From Inonotus obliquus (lineage: Eukaryota > Basidiomycota > Agaricomycetes > Hymenochaetales > Hymenochaetaceae): a stretch of DNA of 64,000 nucleotides. Positions 24,518 to 35,695 of this stretch are shown here, piece after piece. Positions within the stretch are counted from its first letter, which is position 1. Each line of letters starts with the position of its first letter. The position numbers and the translations under genes were made by a program. The notes under the pieces were generated by a model. It worked only from the letters and a program-made list of their open reading frames with translations. It ran no database searches and was not told the DNA's origin. The stretch spans positions 1,364,001 to 1,428,000 of the forward strand of contig JAJHTX010000004.1 of assembly GCA_032164295.1 (NCBI GenBank). The letters run 5' to 3'.

Positions 24518-26889
24518 TCAACTCCATGTGGCTGTCATACTGAGGCAGTAATCGTATGCTTGAACACCATTTTGAAGCAAGGTTGAGTTGTCGCTAATTT
24601 GTTTATTCTGACCAGGAATACAACAACTGAGAGCCGAGCTGGTCCGGTAGTGCCTTTGAATGTACTCCTTCACCTTAAGGACAGTCATCTCTGGGTAATA
24701 AGCTAAAGGAAACTCATCAGCCTTGCATTACAGCAAGAAGTTAGGAAAGTGCACGCACGAATCAGCAACCAACTCTTCTTGTCCGCTTGAATAACGGAAA
24801 CAAGCGTCAATGGCTCAGTTGCATCAAGAATGTACGCCTTGACGACTTGCTGAGGTAAAGGTTGTTTCCGATTCGTAATGACAACAGTCGGCTGTGCTTC
24901 TCGTGGACAAAGTAAGAGAACGTGATTGAATTCTGGTCGTGGTGAATCGGATGCTTGTGACTGGTCTACGTCTTCCTTGTTTTGATGCGCTCTTGACTTG
25001 ATGAGCTGCAGCTTGTCGCGCTGGGTAGGCTCTGCGGGTACAAAGGGGGTAAATAATCAATACAATGTCCAACACAAGCAATTTTACGCACCGAAGAAAT
25101 CCAGTGGTATCGCAGTATCAGATGTCCCGTTCTTTGGAAGCAACCACATCTCAACCATAACCCTCGTATTGATCTTCCCGAATTGTCCAATAGTCTTCAT
25201 CACAGAAAAATTCTTGATTTCCTTACGCTTGAGAGACTGCCTCACTCTTACTAGCGGATCATCCGGAGAGGCCCCGTCTTGTGAAAGTGTCCTCGGGGAT
25301 CTAATAGCTCGCCTCGAGGTTCTCGAAGTCGCGGGTGCATCCGGATCTTGAGCGTTATGTTCCATACGTTCATACACAGCTGACATCTCATCCTCCCAGC
25401 TCAAAGCAGAGTACGGAGGTGGAGGTTCATTAGGTATCTCCGAATCTTCTAAATCAAAATCGTCGGTGGGAGATGTTTCCAGTGTCATGTGCGATTGAAC
25501 GAGTGGTGAAGGGGCTGCCAGGGGGCTAAACGGTCGTCGTCGGGGCTCGCATCCCGCTGAGAATGGAGGAGCAGGAAGCGGTGTCTTGTTTCTGCTAGAC
25601 GATTGGATCACTGGACTACCTCTCTTGTTATTACTGTAGTCCGCCCCGGCGGTAGCCGGAGGTAGGGATTGGTCTAGCAAGGAAGCAATGGAGGGTCGTA
25701 CAGCGGTCGGCGAAGACCAAGATCGCGTCCTTGGTTGACCCTGCTTCGATGGAAGCCTCGGAGAGACCTCTCTCAAAGGCGAAATCGGCTCACCCAGCTT
25801 CTTCGCCATTTTTTCAACGACTTGACTGAGTTGCTCTATCGTAGCTCCGTGTCCTGCTAATTCACCACTAAAGTTCTGGTCTAGGCGTCGAATTTCCTGT
25901 TTAACTTGCTGGAACTCCCGTCGTGCAGCTTGCTCGTTTTCCTTCTGCCACGCAGCGACGTCAATGATGGTTTCGAGCTGGTAAGACGTGACCTGAGCAT
26001 AGAACTTGGAGTACGGAAAGATACTCGATGCTTACAGAAAGAGTTGAAATGAGCTCCGTGAGCGCTCGCTGGGCATCCTCAATCAATGCCGCATTCTCCT
26101 CTGTCCGAAGTAGAGAAACGATATAACTCTGTCCACCGACTACTTTTATCGTCTCTGCCGTCTTCGCAAAGGCCCTTGAATCCTTCCTTCGTTAGCATCC
26201 CTAGACCAATAACAACAGAGTCACTCACGCTTCCAAATCACCAAGCCTGTTGACGATCCGAGTATCATGTTCCGTAGACAGAATAACCTCTAGTCGCTTA
26301 GTTATTAGTTCACATCTATCGACCAGCTGCTTGCATCGATCCTTATTCGACTTGATCATACTATACGCGTTGTGGACATTCCACATCGCGCTGAATACAG
26401 TACCCAACATTGCCGTGCCTTCAATAATCATCGCAACGGGGAAAGGCAAAAAAAGAGCGTGAGGAGAGCCTTCAGGTCAGAATCAGAGAATACCACCGAG
26501 TAGAAGAATATGGTCGAGGATGGCGTAAGGAGAGGGAGAGCGTGGATTGCGGGGCTCATATTGCTCAACGAGAGTAATGCAGGTAGCAAGTTGGTCGGCA
26601 AGACGCTGTCATTGCAAAGTAAGGTCAATAAGTCATGTAACAGCCCGGTCGCAAAGTAGTCCACCAAGAACTCCGTTTTGAATTGAATCGTTTGGAAATG
26701 ACTTCAGCACTTATTTGCGCTGTCGCACGGTCGATATGGAAGGCTGCAGTAAGGCAGCGCGAAGCTCGGGTCACGAAAGCTCTCAAGCAATCTAGAACAT
26801 AATAATGCATCAGCTTGCCAAAAAAAAACAATTATATTCGAAACATTACGTATGATGAATCCATTCTCGAAACCCACGTTAAAAGGCAT
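24518..26889 (-). CDS. Protein with N-terminal HeLo/MLKL-like helical domain
   Basis: Exons 26889-26850, 26791-26703, 26605-26497, 26418-26229, 26174-26036, 25992-25092, 25031-24759 and 24702-24518 join in phase to 641 residues. Residues about 15-230 are all-helical. The phrases AMLGTVFSAMWNVHNAYSMI, NKDRCKQLVDRCELITKRL and NRLGDLEAAFAKTAETIKVV follow the pattern of the four-helix bundle seen at the N-terminus of MLKL and of fungal HeLo-type cell-death or adaptor proteins. A coiled coil follows (QVKQEIRRLDQNFSGELAG, QLSQVVEKM). The middle is a Pro/Ser-rich disordered region with PPPPYSALSWEDEM. The C-terminal 170 residues (MVEMWLLPKNGTSDTAIPL, VKAYILDATEPLTLV) look folded but I do not recognise them. 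No kinase, NACHT or NB-ARC domain is present. The first two exons are the least certain. The domain call rests on pattern, not on a search. Confidence 0.65.
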
Positions 26890-27336
26890 TTTTAAAAGTG
26901 GTGATTAAACGAAAGCAACGAAAACGGAGAGAGCAACATCCCACGAAACAACGCATGCATGAATGAATGCAGTACCCAAGAAAAATGACGCGTAAGAGGA
27001 ACACGATAATGGATGGAAAAAACAGAACAGAAAACAAATGCGTGATAAGTGTGATAATGGACAGAATGATGTAGCAACACAGTGATTTAAAGTCCGTCTG
27101 TCTGACATCGCTGGTACCGATGAAAAAGCAGACAAGAACGCAGGAACAGATGAATGGGATTAATTCTGTTTGTATGTAAGATACGCCAACCGGGCATGAG
27201 GAAAATCCGAGAGGAACAAAGAGTGGGCAGCGAATGTGCAATGTCTTGCGGGTACTGGGAATATGAGGACAGAACGGAATAAATGCAAAAGAAGAAAAGA
27301 ATGTACTCCTAAAGTCCATGCAGGGCAATGTCTACT
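26890..27336. other. Gap between the low-complexity gene and the HeLo-like gene
   Basis: Both flanking genes are on the minus strand, so this 447-bp piece holds a 3' end and the HeLo-like promoter. Hydrophobic minus-strand frames here overlap each other and have no start context or introns; I do not call a gene. Confidence 0.4.
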
Positions 27337-29988
27337 TCATGAAGTCCGACGTTTAGGGTCCATATTAGCAAGATTCGTAGATGATCCGTGACGAGCTTTT
27401 TGCGATCTGCCATCACGATGGATCGGCTGAGATATGGACTGCGGTAATGTTGAGTAGCTCGTCGATCGCGAGGGACGTTGGATAGCACCAACACTTTTCC
27501 GTCGCTCGCTCGAAGTCTGTGATTGATTGTTTTCTCCACTAGAGTAGCGTGAATGTACTGGACCGGATATACTTTGGCCACAATTCTGCCGACGAGAAGG
27601 CGAGGAGGAAGACGAGGAGTACATATTGGACTGTCGGCGAGATGGAGAAGGTGGGGGTACGTCAGATGAACCTCGAGCTGGAGAACCCGAAGGCGAACGG
27701 CTACGAGAATGAGGACTCGATCCCGGAGAAGGGGATCTGGAATACTGCTGCATCATGAATGGCGCATTAGGAGGGAGCAATGGCATATTCCATAGAGGCA
27801 TGGGAGGTACAGGAGGAACAGGAGGCATCTGAGCCGCGACAGGCATCATCGGGTAAGGCATCATCAACATCTGATTCGGCATGGTCATCGCTCGATGGAA
27901 GGAAACAGGTCTCGAGGATGATGAAGCGACAGACGGCGGCCGAGAAGTTGGCTGCTGCTGTAGCGGCCGCTGAGATATGTCGGCTCCGCTTAATTCCCGG
28001 CGGAAGGATGTAGATTGGTGATCGTCGGTAAGCTGTGCGCTAATATTGTATGAAGACGGTGCAACGCTGCGACGCTTGTCGCTACTGGACTCTGCAATAC
28101 TACTCGGTCTTGAGCCAGTCAAGGGAGCCATAGGCCCACCGGCTACTGCGATAGCGGAGTGAGATCGTCGAGGAAGCTGGACAGGAGGTGTAGAAGTGTC
28201 GTATGCAGGGCGAGAATACGACCGTCTGTTATCAACTTGATTCATTTCTCGTATGTTCACATAGTTCTCCATACCCAAACGGGCATTCTCCCTCCGCTGC
28301 CTTGCGGCTGCTATCTCCTCATTGAATTTCTCCTTCATCCTATCCTCGCGAGCTCTCTTATCTTCCTCGATACGCTTTCTTTCCCCTTCCCTTCGTATTT
28401 GCTCCTCTTCAGTACGCCGTTGTTCGATTTCACGCTTTTGCTTCTCTATGGACGCAAGCTCCCTTTCACGCCTATCTCGTTCAGCCTGTAGGAACCGTGA
28501 CTTTTCCTCGCGACGTTTCTTTGCCTGAAGTGCGTAGCCTAGGGGAACGCTTTCATCCAGTTCCGCATCATCAAGTATCGGGCGCGATTCAGCAGGTTTT
28601 GCACCAGCAACTCTCCCTCTCGGCGCGTTTGAGGACTTCGCGTCCAAAATGGCGACAGATGTTTGTTTGCTCGATGCTACTGAAGGCAGAGGTGAAACAG
28701 TTGATACGACCGGCCTAGCGGGGGCGGAATGGTCCACTCGCAATGATGACGGGCTGCGGTGGAACGAAGCTTTGAGCGTGCTACTAGGAGACGGCAATTG
28801 TTTACGGGTTGCTGAGAGGCTTATCAGTAAGATAATCTGAATGAGATAACAAGAGCACGAACTCGGTTTTAAGATGGGCTTTTTCGGAGGAACTGCAGGG
28901 GAGAAAAGGGATCGCTCAAATGTTTCGTCATCCAGCTCGAGACCGGCTAATCCCTCTATGCCTTCAGAGAACTCAAGATCGCATACAGCCAAGCCCCGCT
29001 GCACGCCCATAACAGACCTGCATACAACTTCCCCTTTCCCATCGGGCATCCATACGAGAAAGCGCTGCTCAAAGTTCGGACGTAGCGCCCATTTACGGAG
29101 ACCTCGGCTAAACCGACCTACGCGCATAGTCGCATAGGCAATCACGTCATCATCAGCACGTTTTTCCATCCTATCCTGCGATGCTTCCCTCGGCCGTGGC
29201 CTTCTGGCAAGGGTTACAATCGAGTCTACCTCCGAGGCCGACAGGGTCTGATGTTCTAGCCGCCACAGCATTTTTCGCACGTGCATCGTGGACTCAAGCG
29301 AAATGGCGTGCTGAGTGCTTCCCAGTGATGCAGATGAACGAGGAAAGAGGAGTGAAGGTGTTTCCACCAATGGCGGGGGCGAAGGGGGACGGTTGAGGGT
29401 GTTACGCAGTAGCGTCCGCATATTCTTGCGTGCCTGAGCTATGGTTGGACCTGACACATTCTGACGGGGAGCAATAGCCGTAGGCATTTCGGGAGGCCCT
29501 GACGAGCCGGATGACGAATCGTCATCGTCGTCAGAATCGGAATCGGACGCGCTCAGCGGTGACGAGCGTCTCAACGCTAGACGTCTGTTGCTGGTGCCAA
29601 CAAGAGTCTGTGGCGGAGAGCGGTTGTTTTTGTATGGAACTTCAGGAACAATATCATTCTCCTTCTCCGACTGTTTGCGCAAGCCAAACCAACTGGACCA
29701 TCGTTTCTTCTCGTCAGACTTTGGGAAGTGTGGCATCACCGCTTCATCTTCAGGGGTCTGCAAGCTTGCAGAGCCGTCGGAGGAGCAGGACGAGCCTGGG
29801 GTGAGGGCAGGACGCGAAATGACAGGACCAGTTGTCTCCACGGGAGTCTTGGGGGCCTTTGCAAAGAGCGAGGTCGATTTTGACTTGACGAGACGAGGAA
29901 GAGGAGCTGGTACTGAAAGAGAGGAAGAGGATGCGATGTCCGATTTGCCGCCACGACCCAAAGAGAGGGCGGAGGCAAAGGAGGGCAT
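27337..29988 (-). CDS. Long low-complexity protein with a charged coiled coil, unknown function
   Basis: A single open frame of 883 codons starts at 29988. It may contain one in-frame 51-nt intron (GTTCGTGC...CTCAG, near residues 378-395 where a hydrophobic insert sits in an otherwise polar chain); splicing would give 866 residues. Order: Ser/Pro-rich start, WSSWFGLRKQ, an acidic run SDSDSDDDDDSSS, and then the only folded-looking part (about 225-360) with LESTMHVRKMLWRLEH, VIAYATMRVGRFSRGLRKWA and FEQRFLVWMPDGKGEVVC. After a linker comes a strongly charged coiled coil (about 500-580; RER and EEE repeats), then Pro/Met- and Ser/Arg-rich sequence to the end. I do not recognise the family. The conserved-looking middle block suggests a basidiomycete-specific scaffold. 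Confidence 0.7.
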   Translation of the reverse strand: MPSFASALSLGRGGKSDIASSSSLSVPAPLPRLVKSKSTSLFAKAPKTPVETTGPVISRPALTPGSSCSSDGSASLQTPEDEAVMPHFPKSDEKKRWSSWFGLRKQSEKENDIVPEVPYKNNRSPPQTLVGTSNRRLALRRSSPLSASDSDSDDDDDSSSGSSGPPEMPTAIAPRQNVSGPTIAQARKNMRTLLRNTLNRPPSPPPLVETPSLLFPRSSASLGSTQHAISLESTMHVRKMLWRLEHQTLSASEVDSIVTLARRPRPREASQDRMEKRADDDVIAYATMRVGRFSRGLRKWALRPNFEQRFLVWMPDGKGEVVCRSVMGVQRGLAVCDLEFSEGIEGLAGLELDDETFERSLFSPAVPPKKPILKPSSCSCYLIQIILLISLSATRKQLPSPSSTLKASFHRSPSSLRVDHSAPARPVVSTVSPLPSVASSKQTSVAILDAKSSNAPRGRVAGAKPAESRPILDDAELDESVPLGYALQAKKRREEKSRFLQAERDRRERELASIEKQKREIEQRRTEEEQIRREGERKRIEEDKRAREDRMKEKFNEEIAAARQRRENARLGMENYVNIREMNQVDNRRSYSRPAYDTSTPPVQLPRRSHSAIAVAGGPMAPLTGSRPSSIAESSSDKRRSVAPSSYNISAQLTDDHQSTSFRRELSGADISQRPLQQQPTSRPPSVASSSSRPVSFHRAMTMPNQMLMMPYPMMPVAAQMPPVPPVPPMPLWNMPLLPPNAPFMMQQYSRSPSPGSSPHSRSRSPSGSPARGSSDVPPPSPSRRQSNMYSSSSSSPSRRQNCGQSISGPVHSRYSSGENNQSQTSSERRKSVGAIQRPSRSTSYSTLPQSISQPIHRDGRSQKARHGSSTNLANMDPKRRTS

Positions 29989-30389
29989 ATTTGAAGGGCG
30001 TGAGGAGGGTAGAGAAGGGAGGAAAGATGCTATGACTAGAAAGGAAGTAAGAGGAAAACGAAGAAGGAGGGGGAGAGCTCGAATAGGGAGTGAGGATTAT
30101 AGTCTTGCAAGAGCTATGTATGAAGAGAACATCGCAGGGAAGGGGCGAGAAAAAAGTTCTGGAATAGCGTCAGTCAGGCGGGTTCTCTATGTTACTAGAT
30201 GTAAGACACAGGCAATGTATTCAAATATTGCTTACCCTCAGCGCTAATGCCAGCACTGATGCCGTGTGCTAGCAATGCAAAGGTGTGGCGGATGAGATGG
30301 AGATGGAGACGGTGGGATGGGATGGGGATAACCAAGTGCTGACTCTAGATCACGGTCATGTGCATTCTATCACCCGTGAGACTGGCATT
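29989..30389. other. Promoter of the low-complexity gene, purine-rich
   Basis: It carries a purine-rich stretch at about 30290-30330 (repeated GGATG and GAGATG words). No gene seen. The RRN7 3' end is at the right border. Confidence 0.4.
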
Positions 30390-32795
30390 TTATAATTCAA
30401 AACATTTCTCTATAGATGCTCCACTCTCGGTCTCATCCTCAACCAGTCTACTACTCTTTTTCCATCGTCTCACCAATCTGCGTTCAAATCTCTCAATAAT
30501 GCAGCTCAGGTCATCCTCACTGACACCACACCATTGCACGGCCCGATTCACCACGATCGCATATTTCTCCGCTACTCGGCCGAACACATCTTGCCCGTTG
30601 TAGATGGTATACGACTCTCCAGTCCGCACCATATTTAAACTCGCCTTCGATGCATCGCCCAAGTCATGTGTTGCGGCAGCTGCGGCCCTAGCATCATTAG
30701 TGCCAAGAACACCATTTTCATTGGATCCATCTTCCATGCCTTTCTCTAGCGGAAATTTATCCATCACTAGATCATCATATCCTCCTGAATCGAGTATTCG
30801 ATAAGATATTTCTGTAATCTTTTATTAGAAAGAACACTTACCTGCTTTGCTGTCGCACCCAGTCCGGAATAGCAACGCACGTTCGCAGAATTCAAGATAC
30901 GCATCCAGCAGACCTTGTTCACCATCGCACTGCACGTCACCACTATCAATTTGTTAAGCGGTTAGCATGAATCACAAAGTCCAGATGTCGCGCTTACATA
31001 GGCATAGAAGACGGACTGAAAGATTTCCGGCTATTCTCGGCCCCCGAGGCTTCCAAAGCTCGCAAGTGGTGAATGTACGCCTCAAGCGCGGGCAACGTGT
31101 GACCTGGATCCCACTCTTCTTTCGAGGTGCTAATTACAACGCAAAATTTAGCACCCGCACTATGGCCGCCAAGCAAGCACATACATGTGTTTTCCATCAA
31201 AAGAATAGACGAGCTTCAGTGCAATAACGACCGTCGCGACGAGCGCCAATTCGGGCGGGACATTGTCACTTTTGTGGAACATCGGGTCCTTCTCGGTTTG
31301 TCTAATCAGCGGCGGCGCCATAGCTGCATTGAGCATCAAGGGGAGTTCCAAATACCGAGCCAGCGCCTTTGAAATTCCATACAGGCCGACTTGATCGATC
31401 GGAAATAGATATATGACGCAATGTTAGAGTTCTCAACGAGCTTCATGATGATTGTCGGTTGCATTATACTCACAAGTACCACCCGTGAAGTGAATTGTGC
31501 GCCAAAGAATTGGCGCCGCGTTCAGCTCTGGTGTGAAAATTCCGTACTGTTTGAAGCATCTCCTGGATAGGCGAGACGTGATCGTGTGTAACAAAATAGG
31601 AGTCGGCGCTCGCTTTGACCGCACATATCAGCAAAATCACTTTAAGGAAAGTGATAACAGCACGGCGGTCTTACATGAGGTGAAAGGGCTTGTTTTGCGT
31701 GTTTTGTCAGATGACGAGTCAAGGATTGGGGGAATAACCGAATCGGATCCAGGTATGGTAGGGTGTATGTGTCTATGAGACTAAATCGCACCGAGGAAGA
31801 TCAACAATTATAGGAAGGAGACTGAAGATAGATTTACAAGCGAGTCACACCTTATGAAGTCCTTGTAAATAACGGGTATTCGCATGAGCCAACACGTATG
31901 GACGAGAATGCATATGGTCGCCGCTGGTGTATCATCGTTTCCACACCAACGTGTCCTTTTCTTGCTCGAGACTCCTCTCGCCTGAGAAGGATGGTCTTGT
32001 CCCTCCTCCTCGGACTCAGAAGAAGAGACTTCAGATGCTTCTCGCAATAAATCGGCCATGCCCGAGGACTCGGCATCTTCATTCTCGTTGTCAGGAGCAG
32101 ACGAAGACTCGGTGTCAGAGGATTCTGAAACATTTTTCGCTTCATTGTCATTTGGGCCACTTTTCGCTTTCCCCTTTTCTGAAGCCTTGGCTTTCTCAGC
32201 GAAATCGGGCCTCTGGGCTATATCCTGCTCTTCAGAGTGGAAGTATGGTTCCGCTGGGGGCGGGGATGACAGGAGACTAAGGTGCAAAGCCCATGTATCT
32301 CGGCATATAATCTGCGCTCCCATGGATGCGTCAACATTTGGTCTTGGACGTTTAAGAAGTCTTACCTCGAACTCGGTGGGAAGATTCCACAGCTTGACTA
32401 ACTCTGTGATTTGCATTCGAAGCAATACCTGTAAGCACTGGAAATAGTGATATCGCGCACGATCCCCATGATACACTTTTAATTCACTGTCGGATTTCCG
32501 AGTTATGATCCCCATGAAGCTTGGAGCTTACGGATGGGATTGGCCAGACTCTTTCTCTCTCTTGTGACTCGGGTAGATTTGAGAGTCCGTTTGCGCATAG
32601 AATGCGGCCCGAAATACCCAATATCGCTCGTTTCATTTCTGTAGTCCTTGAAAAATTTGAATGAGTACAACAGGAGTCGACAAGGGCAAGATATACCTGT
32701 AGCATATGACCAGAGGAACAGACTAATGCTCCTGTCCCAGCCTCCTTGTGCCACTTCTTCGACCCACAGGAGAGACATGTCGGTTTTGGTGCCAT
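30390..32795 (-). CDS. RRN7: RNA polymerase I transcription factor Rrn7 (TAF1B-like, TFIIB family)
   Basis: Rrn7 is the TFIIB-like subunit of the Core Factor that loads RNA polymerase I on rDNA promoters. Nine exons (32795-32697, 32646-32532, 32475-31851, 31780-31675, 31612-31474, 31389-31185, 31129-30998, 30942-30842, 30784-30390) give 638 residues. The zinc ribbon is at the N-terminus: C-L-S-C then VCSSGHMLQ. Then DYRNETSD and MRKRTLKS, then the first cyclin fold with YHYFQCLQVLLRMQ and ICRDTWALHLSLLS. A long acidic Ser-rich insert (about 145-240) precedes ICILVHTCWLMRIPV, YTLPYLDPIRLFPQS, GIFTPELNAAPILWR and PPELALVATVVIALKLVYSFD of the second cyclin fold. The acidic insert is also known in yeast Rrn7. 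The exon 3 acceptor (AAAAG before TGTATC) was chosen to give the conserved YHGDRARYHYFQ. Confidence 0.92.
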
Positions 32796-33358
32796 TGGAG
32801 TCAACGCGATGGACAAAGAACTTCCACCGGCATTCTCAAAAAACAAACATGAATAAATTATTATGTCATTATCTAATCTGGAAAGGACCAATTAATGACC
32901 ATGTTGCCCATTGTCATATTGTTGCCTCGTTTTCATTTCTTCACTTCAAAGCCTTACTCGTGGTATCTGGCATTATGGTGCAGCTTGGTTTGTAAAGACA
33001 ATCAGTATGCAAGCCCAAATCTTCTGCAGCGGCGGAAATAAACAGGGTCCCAGAAGATACGAGTGTGGGCTACTCAAAGTTACTTCTCAAGGTTTCACAG
33101 AAGTCCACCCTTGCTCCTTGCACTTGAACAAGATCCATGGTTTCGTGTTGTGCAGCATTATTATCAACTGGAGCTGAGGTTGCTGAGACCATAACATTCA
33201 TGCGATACAAACAAACATTCCCTCTCCCTCCCTGGTTATTGGTTATAAGAAGTCCATCAAGGCATCACGGACATTGCCGAATGACTGCAACGCGACCCAC
33301 CGCGTCCTACTACTGGTGACAAGTATCCTGTCGCGACTTTGCACTCCTCTCAGTCGCA
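32796..33358. other. Divergent promoter region of RRN7 and ERJ5
   Basis: A 563-bp gap between two starts. Short frames only, without motifs. Confidence 0.45.
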
Positions 33359-34899
33359 ATGAGACTTGTTCTGTGGCTTTTTTGTCTCAGTGCGCTTGCC
33401 GCATCCGTATTGGCGTGAGTAGAAATACCCTTAAAAGTGCCACCTCACAGCTGAATGGCCTCTGCTCGCCGCACAGATGGACCCAAGTATGCTGGTCCTG
33501 CTTACCCATCGGCGACACAATGACTGACAGACCTGAATTCAGGAAGATTATGAGATCTTTGATCTAGTGAGCGCCGTCGAGGCATCAGAAGGTATGCTCC
33601 ATTTCCATTCTTTATGTCCTCTTCATTCCTCTGGTGTTAAACGGACAACAACACGTTGGTCCCACGCGTTGTTTCGCGTAATAGGGAAAGGGACTACATT
33701 CTACTCGTGGCTGGGTGTATCCCCGACTGCGACATCTCAAGAGATCTCCCGTGCCTACAAGAAAAAGAGTATACAGGTGCAGTAAGTAACCTGACTTGAT
33801 ATCATCACAATCTTTCTACTTACGGTTATTCGGTCAGTCCGGATAAAAACCAGGGGAGAAAGAATGCACACGAGCGGTTTGCAAGACTTGGTACGATTGC
33901 TGAGATACTGAGGGATAAGGGAAAGAGAGAGCGGTATGCGAGACTCACTCTATTGATATTTTAACTATCTTGGCTGACGTGGCCGATTCAGTTACGATTT
34001 CTTTTACAAGAATGGTGTCCCGCGCTGGCGCGGTACAGGATACTACTATTCCAGATATCGACCTGGACTTGGCGTAAGTTTGCAGTTCTACTATCATGTA
34101 TCTGAGCTGTGGGTGTATTGACCGTGTATCAGTTCGTCTTGGGCTTTTTAATCGTTATCACAACCGCTTTGCAATATGTTATTCAACGATTTAATTACAA
34201 GAATGACTTGGCCCGTATAGACAGATTTGTGCGAGAAGCTAGGCTCGCAGCTTGGGGTCCGAAAATGGTCCCGTTGGAGGGCAGGCGCAAGGTAAGTAGT
34301 TTGGCAAGGTCAGATGATGATACAACATCAAGACTAAATTGCTTTAGGTCCGAGTAAACCTTGGTGGACGTCCGTACCTGGACGAAGATGGGAACGTCGT
34401 ACAAGGAAGGCAGATTGACATGGTCGTCGAAGGGAACGATGTCTTTATTGTGAGTTCAACACTCTATCACCGAGAAGTACTTTCTAAGGACGAATAGCTT
34501 GAGCCAGATGGCACTCTTCTTGCTCTTGATGATGGCGCGGCATCACCACCTTCACTAAAGCGGACATGGCTTGCTGCTCTTGTGGGTTCCTGTTTGTTCA
34601 GAAATAAACAGGAAGATGCGGAAGATGTCGGCGATGATGATGATAACGAAGATGAAAAATCGCAGACGCCTGTCGGAAACAAGAAGCAGAGAAAGGCCGC
34701 GAGAAAGGCAAAGAAGCGGGTTGAAACTGATGACCTTGACGAATCTTCTAGTTCCGAAGCCTTAAGTAGCGGCGCAGCCACGCCGGTTGACTCGAGTTCC
34801 AAACCGACGCGGGGACCAACAATCATGGCGGGTGGTCGAAGACGGAAAGGCGCACCACGAAAAGTGGCCAGAAAGAAAGTCGAAGAAGCAGGACAGTAG
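33359..34899 (+). CDS. ERJ5: ER membrane J-domain protein (Erj5-like)
   Basis: Erj5-type proteins hold an Hsp70-stimulating J-domain at the ER membrane. Nine exons (33359-33414, 33477-33486, 33543-33591, 33685-33781, 33838-33933, 33992-34073, 34133-34291, 34348-34449, 34498-34899) give 350 residues. A signal peptide covers residues 1-18 ([19 protein letters not shown]). The J-domain follows at about 39-105: [20 protein letters not shown], the HPD motif whose His codon is split by an intron, and [14 protein letters not shown] transmembrane span lies at about 131-148 ([17 protein letters not shown]). The cytosolic tail is acidic then Lys/Arg-rich ([13 protein letters not shown]). Exon 2 is only 10 nt. 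The C-terminal location of the basic tail fits a type I membrane protein with a lumenal J-domain. Confidence 0.9.
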
Positions 34900-35695
34900 C
34901 TCACTGTAGGCACTCTGTTTAGCCCGTTGGCGGCCGTAGCAGTGCATTATTGATGCGTGCGTGATGATCGGTTATAACAAGCGGCAGATAGGGCGCGGTT
35001 TCCCTTCACCTCCACCTTTACAGTAAGACGTAAAGGGCAGGCAGCGCCTAGGTAAGCAGCGATTCAGGTCCAGTCCGCCCCAGTCCACCGAGAAGGATGG
35101 ACAACGTCCATCATTATCCTTCAAGAAGCGAAGGCGTGGAAGAGGTTCGTCAAATGCAATTGACTTGGCCGGCGGGCTCGGATCAGTATCTACCATGACC
35201 TACCATGACCTGCTCGTGTGAATAGACTGGAGACATATGATCTCGAGCAAAGTCCGAAAAGCGACGACAGAGAACGAATGGGCCACTTGATATATATCCC
35301 AGAAGTCCGAAAAGTGTGGATAAGTGATAGCACTATCTAACGCTACGCTTGGCAAGACCTTGCGCACAAAACATTTTAAGAAAAAACAAAGTAAAATCAC
35401 TTCGACATTGGAAAAGGGGACCGTGCCAGGTAGGCTCAGCGCAAGAATTTGGCCGGGACATGAGAGTCGCCGCAGACCGCAGTGCCCCGCAGAGTCGAGG
35501 ACCTTTGGCGGTGCGCATAGCGGAGTCCCACGGCGTTCCTGACGTCTTATCGCCCAATGGGATTGCTTAGCTAACCCGATGCTATCACTTTTTATACCCC
35601 CCGCGTCCGTCCTTCTCCATCTCACCCTCTTACCACCTTCACCTCTCCATTCTTCTTATTCCTCTGCCTCAGCTACTCATACCCTCTCAATAGAC
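34900..35695. promoter_or_regulatory. Glutamine synthetase upstream region with paired GATA motifs
   Basis: Upstream DNA of the glutamine synthetase gene. GATAG (35326-35330) and CTATC (35333-35337) form a perfect inverted pair with a 2-base spacer. This is the kind of site fungal GATA factors (AreA/NIT2) bind. Further left are two direct copies of AAGTCCGAAAAG (35250-35261 and 35303-35314) and an exact tandem copy of a 10-mer (35191-35210). Binding is an inference. Confidence 0.4.

Noticed and set aside
29588..30247. Plus-strand open frame of 219 codons
   Set aside because: It lies opposite the low-complexity gene, is rich in Arg, Glu and Gly as an antisense image of Ser/Pro codons, and has no domain or intron.
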